Part shown: positions 22,831 to 30,800 of the stretch, piece by piece
Position numbering within the stretch: position 1 is the first letter of the stretch
Layout: each line of letters opens with the position of its first letter
Source: an uncultured Eubacteriales bacterium
GTDB lineage: Bacteria; Bacillota; Clostridia; Oscillospirales; CAG-272
DNA length: 64,000 nucleotides
Assembly (NCBI GenBank): GCA_934373635.1
Contig: CAKROZ010000008.1
Location: 13,226 to 77,225, forward strand
Direction of reading: 5' to 3'
Notes under the pieces: generated by a model
Told to the model about the DNA's origin: nothing
Databases searched by the model: none
What the model saw: the letters and a program-made list of their open reading frames with translations, nothing else
Made by a program: the position numbers and the translations under genes

Positions 22831-23019
22831 ATGGAAAAAGAGAGACATATCGCAAAGGACAGATTTCGCGATCCGACAAACAATCGAATTGGCTTTCGCG
22901 ATAAAGACGGAAGGTGGTTTCACCTCGAAAGGTCGGGAGACGACTGCTATAAAGTCTACGAAGACGACAAAAGTCGCGTTTTGTGGAAGCGCGGCGACAT
23001 AAAGGTAACGGATTTTTGA
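22831..23019 (+). CDS. Partner (putative immunity) protein, near-identical second copy
   Basis: 62 residues, about 87 percent the same as 22641-22826 by eye, with an extra D (YEDDKSRVLW) and small changes near the C-terminus (WKRGDIKVTDF for WMHGDTEVTDF). A recent tandem duplication of 190 bp. Confidence 0.6.
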   Translation: MEKERHIAKDRFRDPTNNRIGFRDKDGRWFHLERSGDDCYKVYEDDKSRVLWKRGDIKVTDF

Positions 23020-23044
23020 AGTCGGCAAAACGGGAAAAGATCAT

Positions 23045-23086
23045 CGCTATTTATATAGGGTGATTGTGGAGGAAACAGATGGATAA
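23045..23086 (+). pseudogene. Left-over effector 3' end in front of the next partner gene
   Basis: The frame RYLYRVIVEETDG-stop resembles the last residues of effector C (RYRVILEEIK-stop). Its stop TAA overlaps the start of the gene at 23079. The same arrangement occurs at 13340, 13618 and 27393. Confidence 0.55.
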
Positions 23087-23288
23087 TAAACCGAAGAGAA
23101 AAAGCGGAATGATTCAGGAATGGGAAGCGGCGTGCGCAAGAGGACCGTACGGGTATTCGAGATCGTACTCCCCGATTGACGGTCATGTTCTGACCGAGGA
23201 AGAAATTCGCGCAATGGTTGAAGAATACAGAAAGTCCGACGCATACAAAGAGGATATGGAGCGTCTCGAACGCGGCGAGAAAATATAA
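23079..23288 (+). CDS. Small partner-type protein, unrelated to its neighbours
   Basis: 69 residues from the ATG at 23079 (GGAGG 6 nt upstream, within the effector remnant). MDNKPKRKSGMIQEWEAACA, then HVLTEEEIRAMVEEYRKSDA: helical. No family recognised. Probably an immunity protein captured for another toxin tip (inference). Confidence 0.5.
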   Translation: MDNKPKRKSGMIQEWEAACARGPYGYSRSYSPIDGHVLTEEEIRAMVEEYRKSDAYKEDMERLERGEKI

Positions 23289-23309
23289 TTTCTCTTCTGC
23301 GCAGGAAAT

Positions 23310-23570
23310 ATGAGCGAACTGAAAAGATTCAAGTATCATCTTTGCGAAAGATGGGCGAACGATCCGACTCACAATCGAATCGGATTGTACGAGCCGGACG
23401 GAAGGCGTTATTACCTTGAAATGGAAGGCGACAAGTGCTATAAAGTATATGACGATAAAAGCCGGGTTTTGGTGGAACACACGCCCGAAGAAGAGGAAGA
23501 TTTCAAAAGGTTCATGGAACGACTCCATAACGGAGAGACGATCACACCCGAAAACATTAACGAAAAGTAA
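23310..23570 (+). CDS. Partner (putative immunity) protein, distant paralogue
   Basis: 86 residues. WANDPTHNRIGLYEPDGRRY and GDKCYKVYDDKSRVLVEH align with the pair at 22641/22831; a C-terminal helical extension (EEEEDFKRFMERLHNGE) is added. Last gene of cassette 5. Confidence 0.6.
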   Translation: MSELKRFKYHLCERWANDPTHNRIGLYEPDGRRYYLEMEGDKCYKVYDDKSRVLVEHTPEEEEDFKRFMERLHNGETITPENINEK

Positions 23571-23585
23571 GCCAACCGAACACAC

Positions 23586-23615
23586 AAGGGAACCGTTTAT
23601 GACGGCTCCCTTTTT
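23586..23615 (+). terminator. Intrinsic terminator of cassette 5
   Basis: AAGGGAACCGT, ACGGCTCCCTTTTT; same hairpin type as at 10191, 12307, 13907 and 14813. Confidence 0.75.
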
Positions 23616-23719
23616 CTATGCTCCGAACAGAATCGTCGGTGCAATTCCGACAAGAGCACGAGCGGGAGAACCCCGCATTTTTTGATATTTACCGCCTTCG
23701 GGCGAGAACGGAGGAACTT

Positions 23720-24163
23720 ATGCAACCCTATTCCGACGAAAACATGATCTTTGACGAGGTGACGCGGCACTTCGTACTGACCGAGCACGCCTTGCAGACA
23801 CACGGCACGGACATTCGCCGCCGCGTGTCACGAAACAAAACGATCGACGCGACGGGCGTTATCAACCGCCTTTGCGTCCGCGTCTCGGAGATGATCTATA
23901 CCTACCTTCACACCTTCACCATGAACAACGCGGAGCAGGACGAGATCATCGCGACGGTGGAGGCGTGCCGTCCCGTGATCTTTTCCGCCCTTCTGAATCA
24001 GGCGGAATATCTCCTTATGAACGGCGACTTTTCGCGCTCGGCAGAACCCGACAAGCGGAAGTTTGCCATCGACGAGACGGCGAAGTCGGTCTTAGATACC
24101 GTGATCCCGTGCCTCGGCGTCTCGATCACATATGCGGGGGCGGGCGGCTATGGACTTTCTTGA
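23720..24163 (+). CDS. Head-tail connector protein, first
   Basis: 147 residues from the ATG at 23720 (GGAGG 5 nt upstream). Helical: YSDENMIFDEVTRHFVLTEH, then VINRLCVRVSEMIYTYLHTF and LLNQAEYLLMNGDFSRS. Build and position (first gene after the head genes, before the head-closure gene) fit a gp6/gp15-type adaptor. Overlaps the next gene by 14 nt. Confidence 0.65.
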   Translation: MQPYSDENMIFDEVTRHFVLTEHALQTHGTDIRRRVSRNKTIDATGVINRLCVRVSEMIYTYLHTFTMNNAEQDEIIATVEACRPVIFSALLNQAEYLLMNGDFSRSAEPDKRKFAIDETAKSVLDTVIPCLGVSITYAGAGGYGLS

Positions 24164-24557
24164 CATTCTTTCGGGGCGTTTCTATCAGACGAACCCCGCG
24201 AACTATTATGAGAATCTGCCGACGCCCGAGATCTTTCCCGCCGACCCGAGCGAGAGCGTAGAGCCCGAGCCCTTCGACTTCGAGTTTGTCGACCCGACCG
24301 AATGGCATTATAAGCAGCTCCTCGGCGGGCTGATCGACCGCGAGGCGGCGACGGCGACCATCAAGACGCGGGACGCGATCCGCTTTCGGCAGAGCGGCTA
24401 TGTCACCTTCGACTCCCGCCTCTTTGCCATTCTCTCGGTCACGCAGGACACCCGCGCCGCGAACCGCGAGGCAATGCGCTACACGCCCGTGCCCCTCGGC
24501 ACCGAGTACATTCTCCGCCTCGTGGAGATCGAGAATCCGTGGGGGATCGACCGATGA
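24150..24557 (+). CDS. Head-tail connector / head closure protein
   Basis: 135 residues from the ATG at 24150. MDFLDILSGRFYQTNPANYY and a small beta-barrel-like C-terminus (SGYVTFDSRLFAILSVTQDT, GTEYILRLVEIENPW). Looks like a head-closure/stopper-type protein by position and strand pattern. Stop overlaps the next ATG (ATGA). Confidence 0.6.
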   Translation: MDFLDILSGRFYQTNPANYYENLPTPEIFPADPSESVEPEPFDFEFVDPTEWHYKQLLGGLIDREAATATIKTRDAIRFRQSGYVTFDSRLFAILSVTQDTRAANREAMRYTPVPLGTEYILRLVEIENPWGIDR

Positions 24558-24952
24558 AGCTCTCCGCGCTCGTCTCTGCGGGTGCCGCCTACCTTCGCAA
24601 GGTCTGCCCGTGGCAGACGGGAAACATGGAGCAGAGCATCAAGGTCGAGAAAAGATCGCGGTCGGAATATTGGATCTGTATCCACGCCTCCGACGTCCCC
24701 TATGTGTGCTATACCAATGAAGAGTGGACGTCGCCGAAGTGGAAGAACAAGAAAAACCCGAATGAAAACTGGATCAGCGACGCCGCGGTAAAGATCGCCG
24801 AGAGGATCGCCGAGGAGCTCGGCGGCACGGTGAGCGGCACCGAGAATTTCAAGCGGGCGGACGACCTGCCCGCAAGGCTCCACCGAAAGGCGGACAGAAT
24901 TCGCTTTGCCAAACTCACGGAACAAAACGAAAGGAAAACGACAAGAAAATGA
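24554..24952 (+). CDS. HK97 gp10-like tail completion protein
   Basis: 132 residues from the ATG at 24554. LVSAGAAYLRKVCPWQTGNM, then a VPYVCYTNEEW motif and a C-terminal basic tail. W-x-T-G-x-M/L plus V-x-Y-x-x-Y-x-x-E is typical of HK97 gp10/minor tail proteins that finish the head-tail joint. Overlaps the next gene by 4 nt. Confidence 0.65.
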   Translation: MKLSALVSAGAAYLRKVCPWQTGNMEQSIKVEKRSRSEYWICIHASDVPYVCYTNEEWTSPKWKNKKNPNENWISDAAVKIAERIAEELGGTVSGTENFKRADDLPARLHRKADRIRFAKLTEQNERKTTRK

Positions 24953-25902
24953 TCTCACTCGAAACACTCGCGAAGAAACTGGAGGACGCTCTGAACGACG
25001 GCATCGCCGACTCGGGGCTGAACGGTCTCATTAAAAACACCACCTTTACCTTCAAGATCCACGTCGACACGGCGGAGAAGACCCCCGCGGTGCGAAAGGA
25101 AGGGACGAACAGCGTCGAATATACCATCGACGGCATCTTCCGCCAGACAAGCTATGAGTCGAGCGGCACGACGCAGGATCTCTTCACCGCGACGACGGGC
25201 GTCTCTGTCGAGCTTCTCATTCCCTTCGCAAACGTGCGAAACGTGAAAAAGACCGACAGGCGGGAGAGCAAGATCATCGAGTGCGTGCGGAACCTGACCG
25301 ACAATGCCTTTCACCTGACGGAAGCGACCGTCATGCAGGACGACAAAGACAAAAACAAGAGCTATTTCGTCACGACGAATTACGAGCTTGTGAGCGGCGG
25401 GCAGAGAGACCTGCGCGAGGTCGTCGGGGATTCCTACACGATGACCTTTTTCGTCGAGTATACCTTCACGGCGGGGGGATTTCCTTCGGACGATCTCGAG
25501 ATCAGCGTGAAAAAAAGAGGAGACACAGAGGGGGCGATCACACTGTCCCTTCCGACCTATACCATCGGGCGCAAGACGATACAGAACGGAAACATGCTCC
25601 TGAACGGCAACGACGACGGCATCTCCCGCGCGGTGGTCGACGGTACGGCGCTTGTCATTTCCTTCAATCGTGTCGCGCAAAGCTCCTATTTTGATGCCCT
25701 CCTCGACCGATACCTTCTCGACGGCAAGGTGGAACCCCTTGATGTGACAATAAAAAAAGGCGAGTACACATATCCGGAAAACGGTGTTTTTACCATGATC
25801 TTCTCGGAAGGCTCTCTCGCGGGCGAGAACGGGCTCGCCGCGTCGAATGCGATCTCCCTTGTCGAATACTTCGACATCGAAGCAAGCGCGGAAGCGAAAT
25901 AG
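24949..25902 (+). CDS. Tail structural protein, probable tail tube/terminator type
   Basis: 317 residues. Two beta-rich halves: the first (to about residue 170) with FTFKIHVDTAEKTPAVRKEG and SYTMTFFVEYTFTAGG, the second (from about 180) with RKTIQNGNMLLNGNDDGISR and VTIKKGEYTYPENGVFTMIF. Gene position after the connector genes fits a major tail or tail-terminator protein. No family was recognised with certainty. Confidence 0.55.
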   Translation: MISLETLAKKLEDALNDGIADSGLNGLIKNTTFTFKIHVDTAEKTPAVRKEGTNSVEYTIDGIFRQTSYESSGTTQDLFTATTGVSVELLIPFANVRNVKKTDRRESKIIECVRNLTDNAFHLTEATVMQDDKDKNKSYFVTTNYELVSGGQRDLREVVGDSYTMTFFVEYTFTAGGFPSDDLEISVKKRGDTEGAITLSLPTYTIGRKTIQNGNMLLNGNDDGISRAVVDGTALVISFNRVAQSSYFDALLDRYLLDGKVEPLDVTIKKGEYTYPENGVFTMIFSEGSLAGENGLAASNAISLVEYFDIEASAEAK

Positions 25903-25912
25903 GAGGGCAGAC

Positions 25913-26410
25913 ATGGCGGACACAAGCTATTATATCAAGATCTCGGTCGACGGGGAGAAAAAGAGCGAAAAGAAGACCTCCGCGTCGACGGGGGACGGCT
26001 GGCAGCGGCAGGCGAACCCGAAGAAAAAAGAAGATAGCGGCACCGGTCTGATCGGCGGGGCGAAAATGCTCATGAACTGCGCCGCCGTCCGCTCGGTCGC
26101 ACAGATCGGCGGGCAGCTGATCCGCGCGGAGATGAACCGCGTGGAACTGCGCACGGGAAACGCCCGCTTACAGGCAAAGCAGAATTATACCGTCAACCGC
26201 GCCCTGTCCCACGCTGACTATACCATCTCAATAGGGTTCGGGCTTGTCACGGGGCACCCCGCGGCAGTGATCTCGGGCGTCATGGGCTTCGTCAATGAAG
26301 GCGTCAGGATCGCGAACGCACAGAAAGACCTCGACATTGCAAAGCAGGTCGAGAGCGTCGGTATCGGCATGGCAAACGCCCGCGCCGGTGCAGGCAGAAA
26401 AACCTATTGA
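25913..26410 (+). CDS. Virion protein with hydrophobic segments
   Basis: 165 residues (AGGAGGGCAGAC upstream). Charged N-terminus, then hydrophobic stretches GFGLVTGHPAAVISGVMGFV. Stands where a tape-measure gene would be, but is far too short for a normal one. Could be a tail-internal or pilot protein. Its TGA stop lies inside the -35 box of the following promoter. Confidence 0.5.
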   Translation: MADTSYYIKISVDGEKKSEKKTSASTGDGWQRQANPKKKEDSGTGLIGGAKMLMNCAAVRSVAQIGGQLIRAEMNRVELRTGNARLQAKQNYTVNRALSHADYTISIGFGLVTGHPAAVISGVMGFVNEGVRIANAQKDLDIAKQVESVGIGMANARAGAGRKTY

Positions 26411-26435
26411 CAATCCATCGAAAGGAGGTTATAAT
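26407..26435 (+). promoter_or_regulatory. Consensus promoter of cassette 6 with embedded ribosome-site motif
   Basis: TTGACA (26407-26412), 17 bp with AAAGGAGG, TATAAT (26430-26435), ATG 4 nt after (26440). The -35 box contains the stop codon of the upstream tail gene. No terminator precedes it, so tail read-through would also carry the AAAGGAGG to the start codon (10 nt spacing). Confidence 0.8.
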
Positions 26436-26439
26436 AAAC

Positions 26440-26937
26440 ATGTGGACTTGGAACGAAAAAGACCACCCGAGAGATACCGACGGTCGCTTTACCGAGAAGG
26501 GGAGCGAAGAGATAATATCTGCCGTCTCCACTACCCGAAAGATCACCTATCGGCAGAATACGCCGTATTGGCGGATCATGGAGGACGAATTCCGCAAAGA
26601 TCTTCCCGAACGGATCAAACTGCCCGACGAGACGCTTCCGCGCTCTGTCGGCGCCAAATGGGCGAACTATCAAATCAACATGGGCGACGGAACCTTCGCA
26701 ACCTTTCAGGAAGGCTCGAAGTTGCAAGACAAGGAAGTCTTCGCTGGAAAAGGCTGTCGCCGCGTGATCGACGAGGAAGATCGCTTGATCCGTCAATACG
26801 GAGGAAAGCGCGGACAGTGGAAGAAGGTTAAGGCGAAAGCGACAATCGTTTCAAACGGTAAAACATACACGGAGAATGTTCACTGGTATGAAGAAGACTC
26901 TGTGGGAAAGGTTGAATTTAAGATAAAGAGAACATGA
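26440..26937 (+). CDS. Tagged effector D, uncharacterised C-terminal domain
   Basis: 165 residues. Tag: W-N-E-K-DHPRDTDGRFTEKG, then ITYRQNTPYWRIMEDE. The C-terminus (RRVIDEEDRLIRQYGGKRGQ, KAKATIVSNGKTYTENVHWY, then GKVEFKIKR) is compact and basic, as small nuclease-type toxins are. I could not place it in a family with confidence. Stop overlaps the next ATG (ATGA). Same tag and cassette structure as the other five. Confidence 0.6.
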   Translation: MWTWNEKDHPRDTDGRFTEKGSEEIISAVSTTRKITYRQNTPYWRIMEDEFRKDLPERIKLPDETLPRSVGAKWANYQINMGDGTFATFQEGSKLQDKEVFAGKGCRRVIDEEDRLIRQYGGKRGQWKKVKAKATIVSNGKTYTENVHWYEEDSVGKVEFKIKRT

Positions 26938-27122
26938 TGAGAGTAAAATATATCGGCAAAAAGCAGGAAGATTTCCTCGTAAAAAACAATTATATCACCT
27001 TGACCCCGGGGGAGATATATGAGGTTTTGACCGAATATGAAGACGGTATGTACCGCTTGATCGACGACAGTGGAGAAGATTATTGTTATCCCTCGAATTT
27101 TTTCGAGATTGTGGAAGAATGA
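26934..27122 (+). CDS. Partner (putative immunity) protein, SH3-like
   Basis: 62 residues, coupled to the effector by ATGA overlap. MRVKYIGKKQEDFLVKNNYI, PGEIYEVLTEYEDGMYRLID, DDSGEDYCYPSNFFEIVEE. This small beta-barrel type (K-Y-I-G ... G-x-x-Y-x-V ... Y-x-x-x-D-x-S-G-E-D-Y-x-Y-P) is common next to phage toxin genes in Firmicutes (general knowledge). Confidence 0.6.
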   Translation: MMRVKYIGKKQEDFLVKNNYITLTPGEIYEVLTEYEDGMYRLIDDSGEDYCYPSNFFEIVEE

Positions 27123-27394
27123 AAATGACCGTTAAATGCGCCGCATGTGGATTGATATTTGATCCCGAAACAAACAAATCGGACTGTTGCCCGTATTGTG
27201 CATGGATCGACGGATTCGACTTCGGAGACGAAGATGAACCGAACGAAGCAAATCACTATAAAACACTCAGGCAAGCAAAAAAACTGATTTCCGAAGGACT
27301 TGACACTTTGGGATATCCTCTTCCCAAGGTAAGACCCGCGGATGCGGAAGGGGAATTGTTCGCGCCGTCAGCTCTTACCGATAAGACGAATTGA
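27119..27394 (+). CDS. Zinc-ribbon partner protein (cassette 6)
   Basis: 91 residues, ATG at 27119 overlapping the previous stop. KCAACGLIFDPETNKSDCCP, then CAWIDGF and LGYPLPKVRPADAEGELFAP. A member of the 10838/11124/14538 family, here as second partner. Confidence 0.6.
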   Translation: MKMTVKCAACGLIFDPETNKSDCCPYCAWIDGFDFGDEDEPNEANHYKTLRQAKKLISEGLDTLGYPLPKVRPADAEGELFAPSALTDKTN

Positions 27395-27482
27395 AAGTGC
27401 AGACCTCTACGACATTACCGATTGTAAGGTGGACGAAGGGTATGCAAATAAAATTATGAGAAAGGTGAAGACTGATGAATGA
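27393..27482 (+). pseudogene. Left-over effector 3' end in front of the last partner gene
   Basis: The frame ESADLYDITDCKVDEGYANK, then IMRKVKTDE-stop, resembles the end of effector A (KPDEGADGYDNAMRKRDEELD). No start codon or toxin body precedes it. Its stop overlaps the ATG at 27475 by 8 nt. Confidence 0.55.
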
Positions 27483-27717
27483 TGAACTCATGAAGGAAAT
27501 TAAAAGGCTTGCGTGTGAAGAATTACACGGCGACTGGGTTGAACACACCGACAACTGGAACGGCTATGAAGTATGGGAACCGAGATACAAAGAAGTTGTA
27601 TATCTCGGCTTTTATATGTATGTCGTCCTTGTGAAAGACGGAAAGGCGAGGATTTCGACAGACGAAGAGGCGTCGGCTTATGAGATGTGGCACATAAAAC
27701 AAAAATACGGCGAATGA
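27475..27717 (+). CDS. Partner-type small protein
   Basis: 80 residues starting inside the effector remnant. WVEHTDNWNGYEVWEPRYKE, VVYLGFYMYVVLVKDGKARI, STDEEASAYEMW. The W-x-P-x-Y ... Y-L-G-x-x-x-x-V-L-V-x-x-G-x-x-R-I-S-T pattern recurs in small proteins beside phage toxins; function unproven. Last gene of cassette 6. Confidence 0.55.
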   Translation: MNDELMKEIKRLACEELHGDWVEHTDNWNGYEVWEPRYKEVVYLGFYMYVVLVKDGKARISTDEEASAYEMWHIKQKYGE

Positions 27718-27766
27718 AAGCAAAGCCGAGAAAAAAGCACATCGCCAAACGAAAACGAACAAAATG

Positions 27767-27795
27767 AAAGGAACACCTTCGGGCGTTCCTTTTTT
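27767..27795 (+). terminator. Intrinsic terminator of cassette 6
   Basis: AAAGGAAC, loop ACCTTCGGGC, GTTCCTTTTTT. Confidence 0.8.
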
Positions 27796-27840
27796 CATAC
27801 CATGGCGGGATTTTTCCCGCCTTTTTTCATGGAGGAATTT

Positions 27841-30800
27841 ATGGAGATCATTTGTAGGATCAAAGAGGACGCGACGCTGACGGACAATGACGGCGGGGCA
27901 TTTGAAGAAGTCAAACTTCTCGCCCCGCTCTCAATCGGGAACTACCTCGACAAGCAGCTCGACGAGCGATATATTTCGTTTTATTCAAAGAAATCGGTGT
28001 ACCGTTGCGGTTCTGTTATTTGGATCGTTTATATGTTAGATAACGGCGAACGGAGAGATGAATATTTCATCCTCGGTCGCGACAGCTCGGCACAAAGCTC
28101 CTTCAAAAAGAACATCTATTTTCATCAAGACGCCTTTTTGCTCGAATATACGAAGACTTTGGACGGCGTCGTGTGCCAATCGCTCACATTTACGAATCCG
28201 AAAAATAAAATAGCGGGAATTCGTGTGATTCCGACAGAGGGGGATTATCTTGTACAAGACGGCGTCTCGTACAGGTTGGGACTTACTATGTCGAATTTTG
28301 TATTCATTTCAGCATCTTCTCCCGTTTCGGCAAACGGAATGTATTCGTCTATTGGAATATCGACAATAAATAAAAAGGTAAAAGCACTCCACTCGGGCCT
28401 GAAAGATAATTATTATGTTTCTTCAGAGGCGTCCTATACAAAAGGGAATACTACATACTATACAACAATTTCATTGTATCTTAACGAATACAAAAAAGAT
28501 GCGACACCATACGCGTCGGTAAATGCGAAAGGCAAAACGTTTCCCTCCAATTCACTGTCGCTTCGTATAAAACTTCCAAAAGTAGCGGGAGACGGCAAAA
28601 CGGTTGTAAAAGTATATTGTAGATACAATTTCTTCACAAAATTACGTAGCGGAAATGCAGATGTTATATACGAATCGTCCCTTCTGTATATGCAGGTAGT
28701 GCAGCCTGTCGACTATGTGAATTGGACGATTTCTTCGGCCGTGAATCGTGTTTTGTCGCTTGCCGAGCCTACATTCGGTAACGAAGATCCTAAATATTAC
28801 TTTGATACATCCGACGAGGAAAAATATGAAAAAGTAGAGTTGCCGGAGTTGTCTTTGACTTCCTGCACCTTGAGAGAACAATTGCAAGCAATCGCAAGCA
28901 TCGTAAATGCGGAACCGAGAGCGCGACCCGACGGAAAACGAGTCGCGATCTCTTTCGATCATTACGGTGAGTCGATACGGACGGATATGAGCCGATTTCC
29001 GATAATCGACCGTGTAGACTCTTTTCAAATCGATCAGTATTGCACGAAACTTATATCTTTCGCATCAAACTCGACTTATAGCGCAAATGGTGAGACGGGA
29101 AAATTTACAGACCCCTGCAATGATTTTTTTCGTACACTGAGATGCGAAATTTCAAATCAGAGATTGCAGACGGAGAACTCGTATCTCTACACGGCGGAAA
29201 AGATTTACAGCATTCAAAAAGTGGAGCTTTTTTTGCTTGCAAGCGACCATACATATTACGAATTTGCAGGGGATACGGAAACGAAATACCCGATCGATAT
29301 TACACCGTATGTTTTCGAGGACAGAGAGTATCAGCTGTTATCGTCTTATAGTATGCCCGGAGAGGTAACAAAGGAAAATTCCATTTATTACAAGCAAGGA
29401 GAAAAGGGAATTTTCGGGCTTTTTTATCAAGCGCCGAATGCAAAAGATTCTTCCAAGTCACCGTACGCGATCTCTGCGGTGATCGCCTCCGTACTCAACA
29501 AGAGTGTGAAAGAGGTAGATAAAATCTTTACGGACTCTAAAGATCCGCAAGCGTTCTTGAGAATCGGGGCACGGATAGTATATATTCCTATCTTGAATGT
29601 CACCATGCAGCACGGAAAGGGCTTTTTCGATAAAAGAGATATGCAATTTCAAAAGGTTTACAATCAAACCGATAACATTACGAATATTGCAAAGCTCGGA
29701 GAAAATCTCAAGGCTACCGCCGCGATGCTCGGGAATCCGGAAGAAGAACGCACATATTTGCTTCCGTCTCCCGAAGAATTGCCGAATGTCGGAGAACGAC
29801 TCGATGATTTTGCGGTCAGTGCGGTGAAGGCAGAGGTTTTCCCTCGTTATACCAAAGCGACGCTTGCATTAACAAAAGACTTTGAGCGGATCTCCGAGCA
29901 TGTCGGAATTGATTCTGTAAAGAGAGTGTATGAAGTGAGCGAACAAAATGCATATGAAAGAGAACTCTTGATAACTTCTTACATTATGATAGGCAGATTC
30001 AAAAGCTGCACTCCGAAAGTCAAGCTAAACATGACGGCATTATCTCATATTTTCGCAGGGAGAGACGCAGAAACGCAGAGTGATCTTGTTACATCTGCTT
30101 ATCTTCGCGGTATGGATAAGGAGAGATCGACAAATGATTTCAACGGCATACAGCTCCCCGTGTTTTGCGGTTCGGCGGGAAATGCCTTTTTGTTCGTCGT
30201 TCATTACGCAGACAATTACTCTGCGGGCGACTCGGCGGTATATATTGAGGCGAAAAATGAGGAAGATGAAAACGAAAAAAAGAAAGCCTCCGGATATTGG
30301 GGGAAATCAATCTCTTACGCCGACTTTTTCGGGAGAGCGGAGTATTTATTCGCGGAATTCCGAAATTCCGAAAATTCTTATGTTGAAGGCACTTATGATC
30401 TGCCGTTGTTTATTCCGAATGAGGACATAAAGCGAGGGAAAAAACTTCTTGAAATACCGAAAGAGAATCCTCTGTTGATAAAGAAAGACAGTAGAGAAAA
30501 GATTTCGTTAAATCTTTCTTTTGAATTTGTTACAAATCAAAAGGACTTGATCGTCGGTTCTGCCCTTGCAGAATACTGTACACTGGTAGCGACGAGATCC
30601 GCAGACGATTGTTATCTCGTATGGCTAAAAAAGCCGATCGGAAGATTGACCAAAAGAGTAAAACGCGGGACACATTTTTATTACGACCCCCTAGCCTTGG
30701 TTTCCGCTACCGTTTCCGCCGACGGAAATTCTTTTTCTATATCGGCAAAAAATAAGACAGAAAGCGGGAAGTCGGTGGGGGGTACAATATACGGTTGGGC

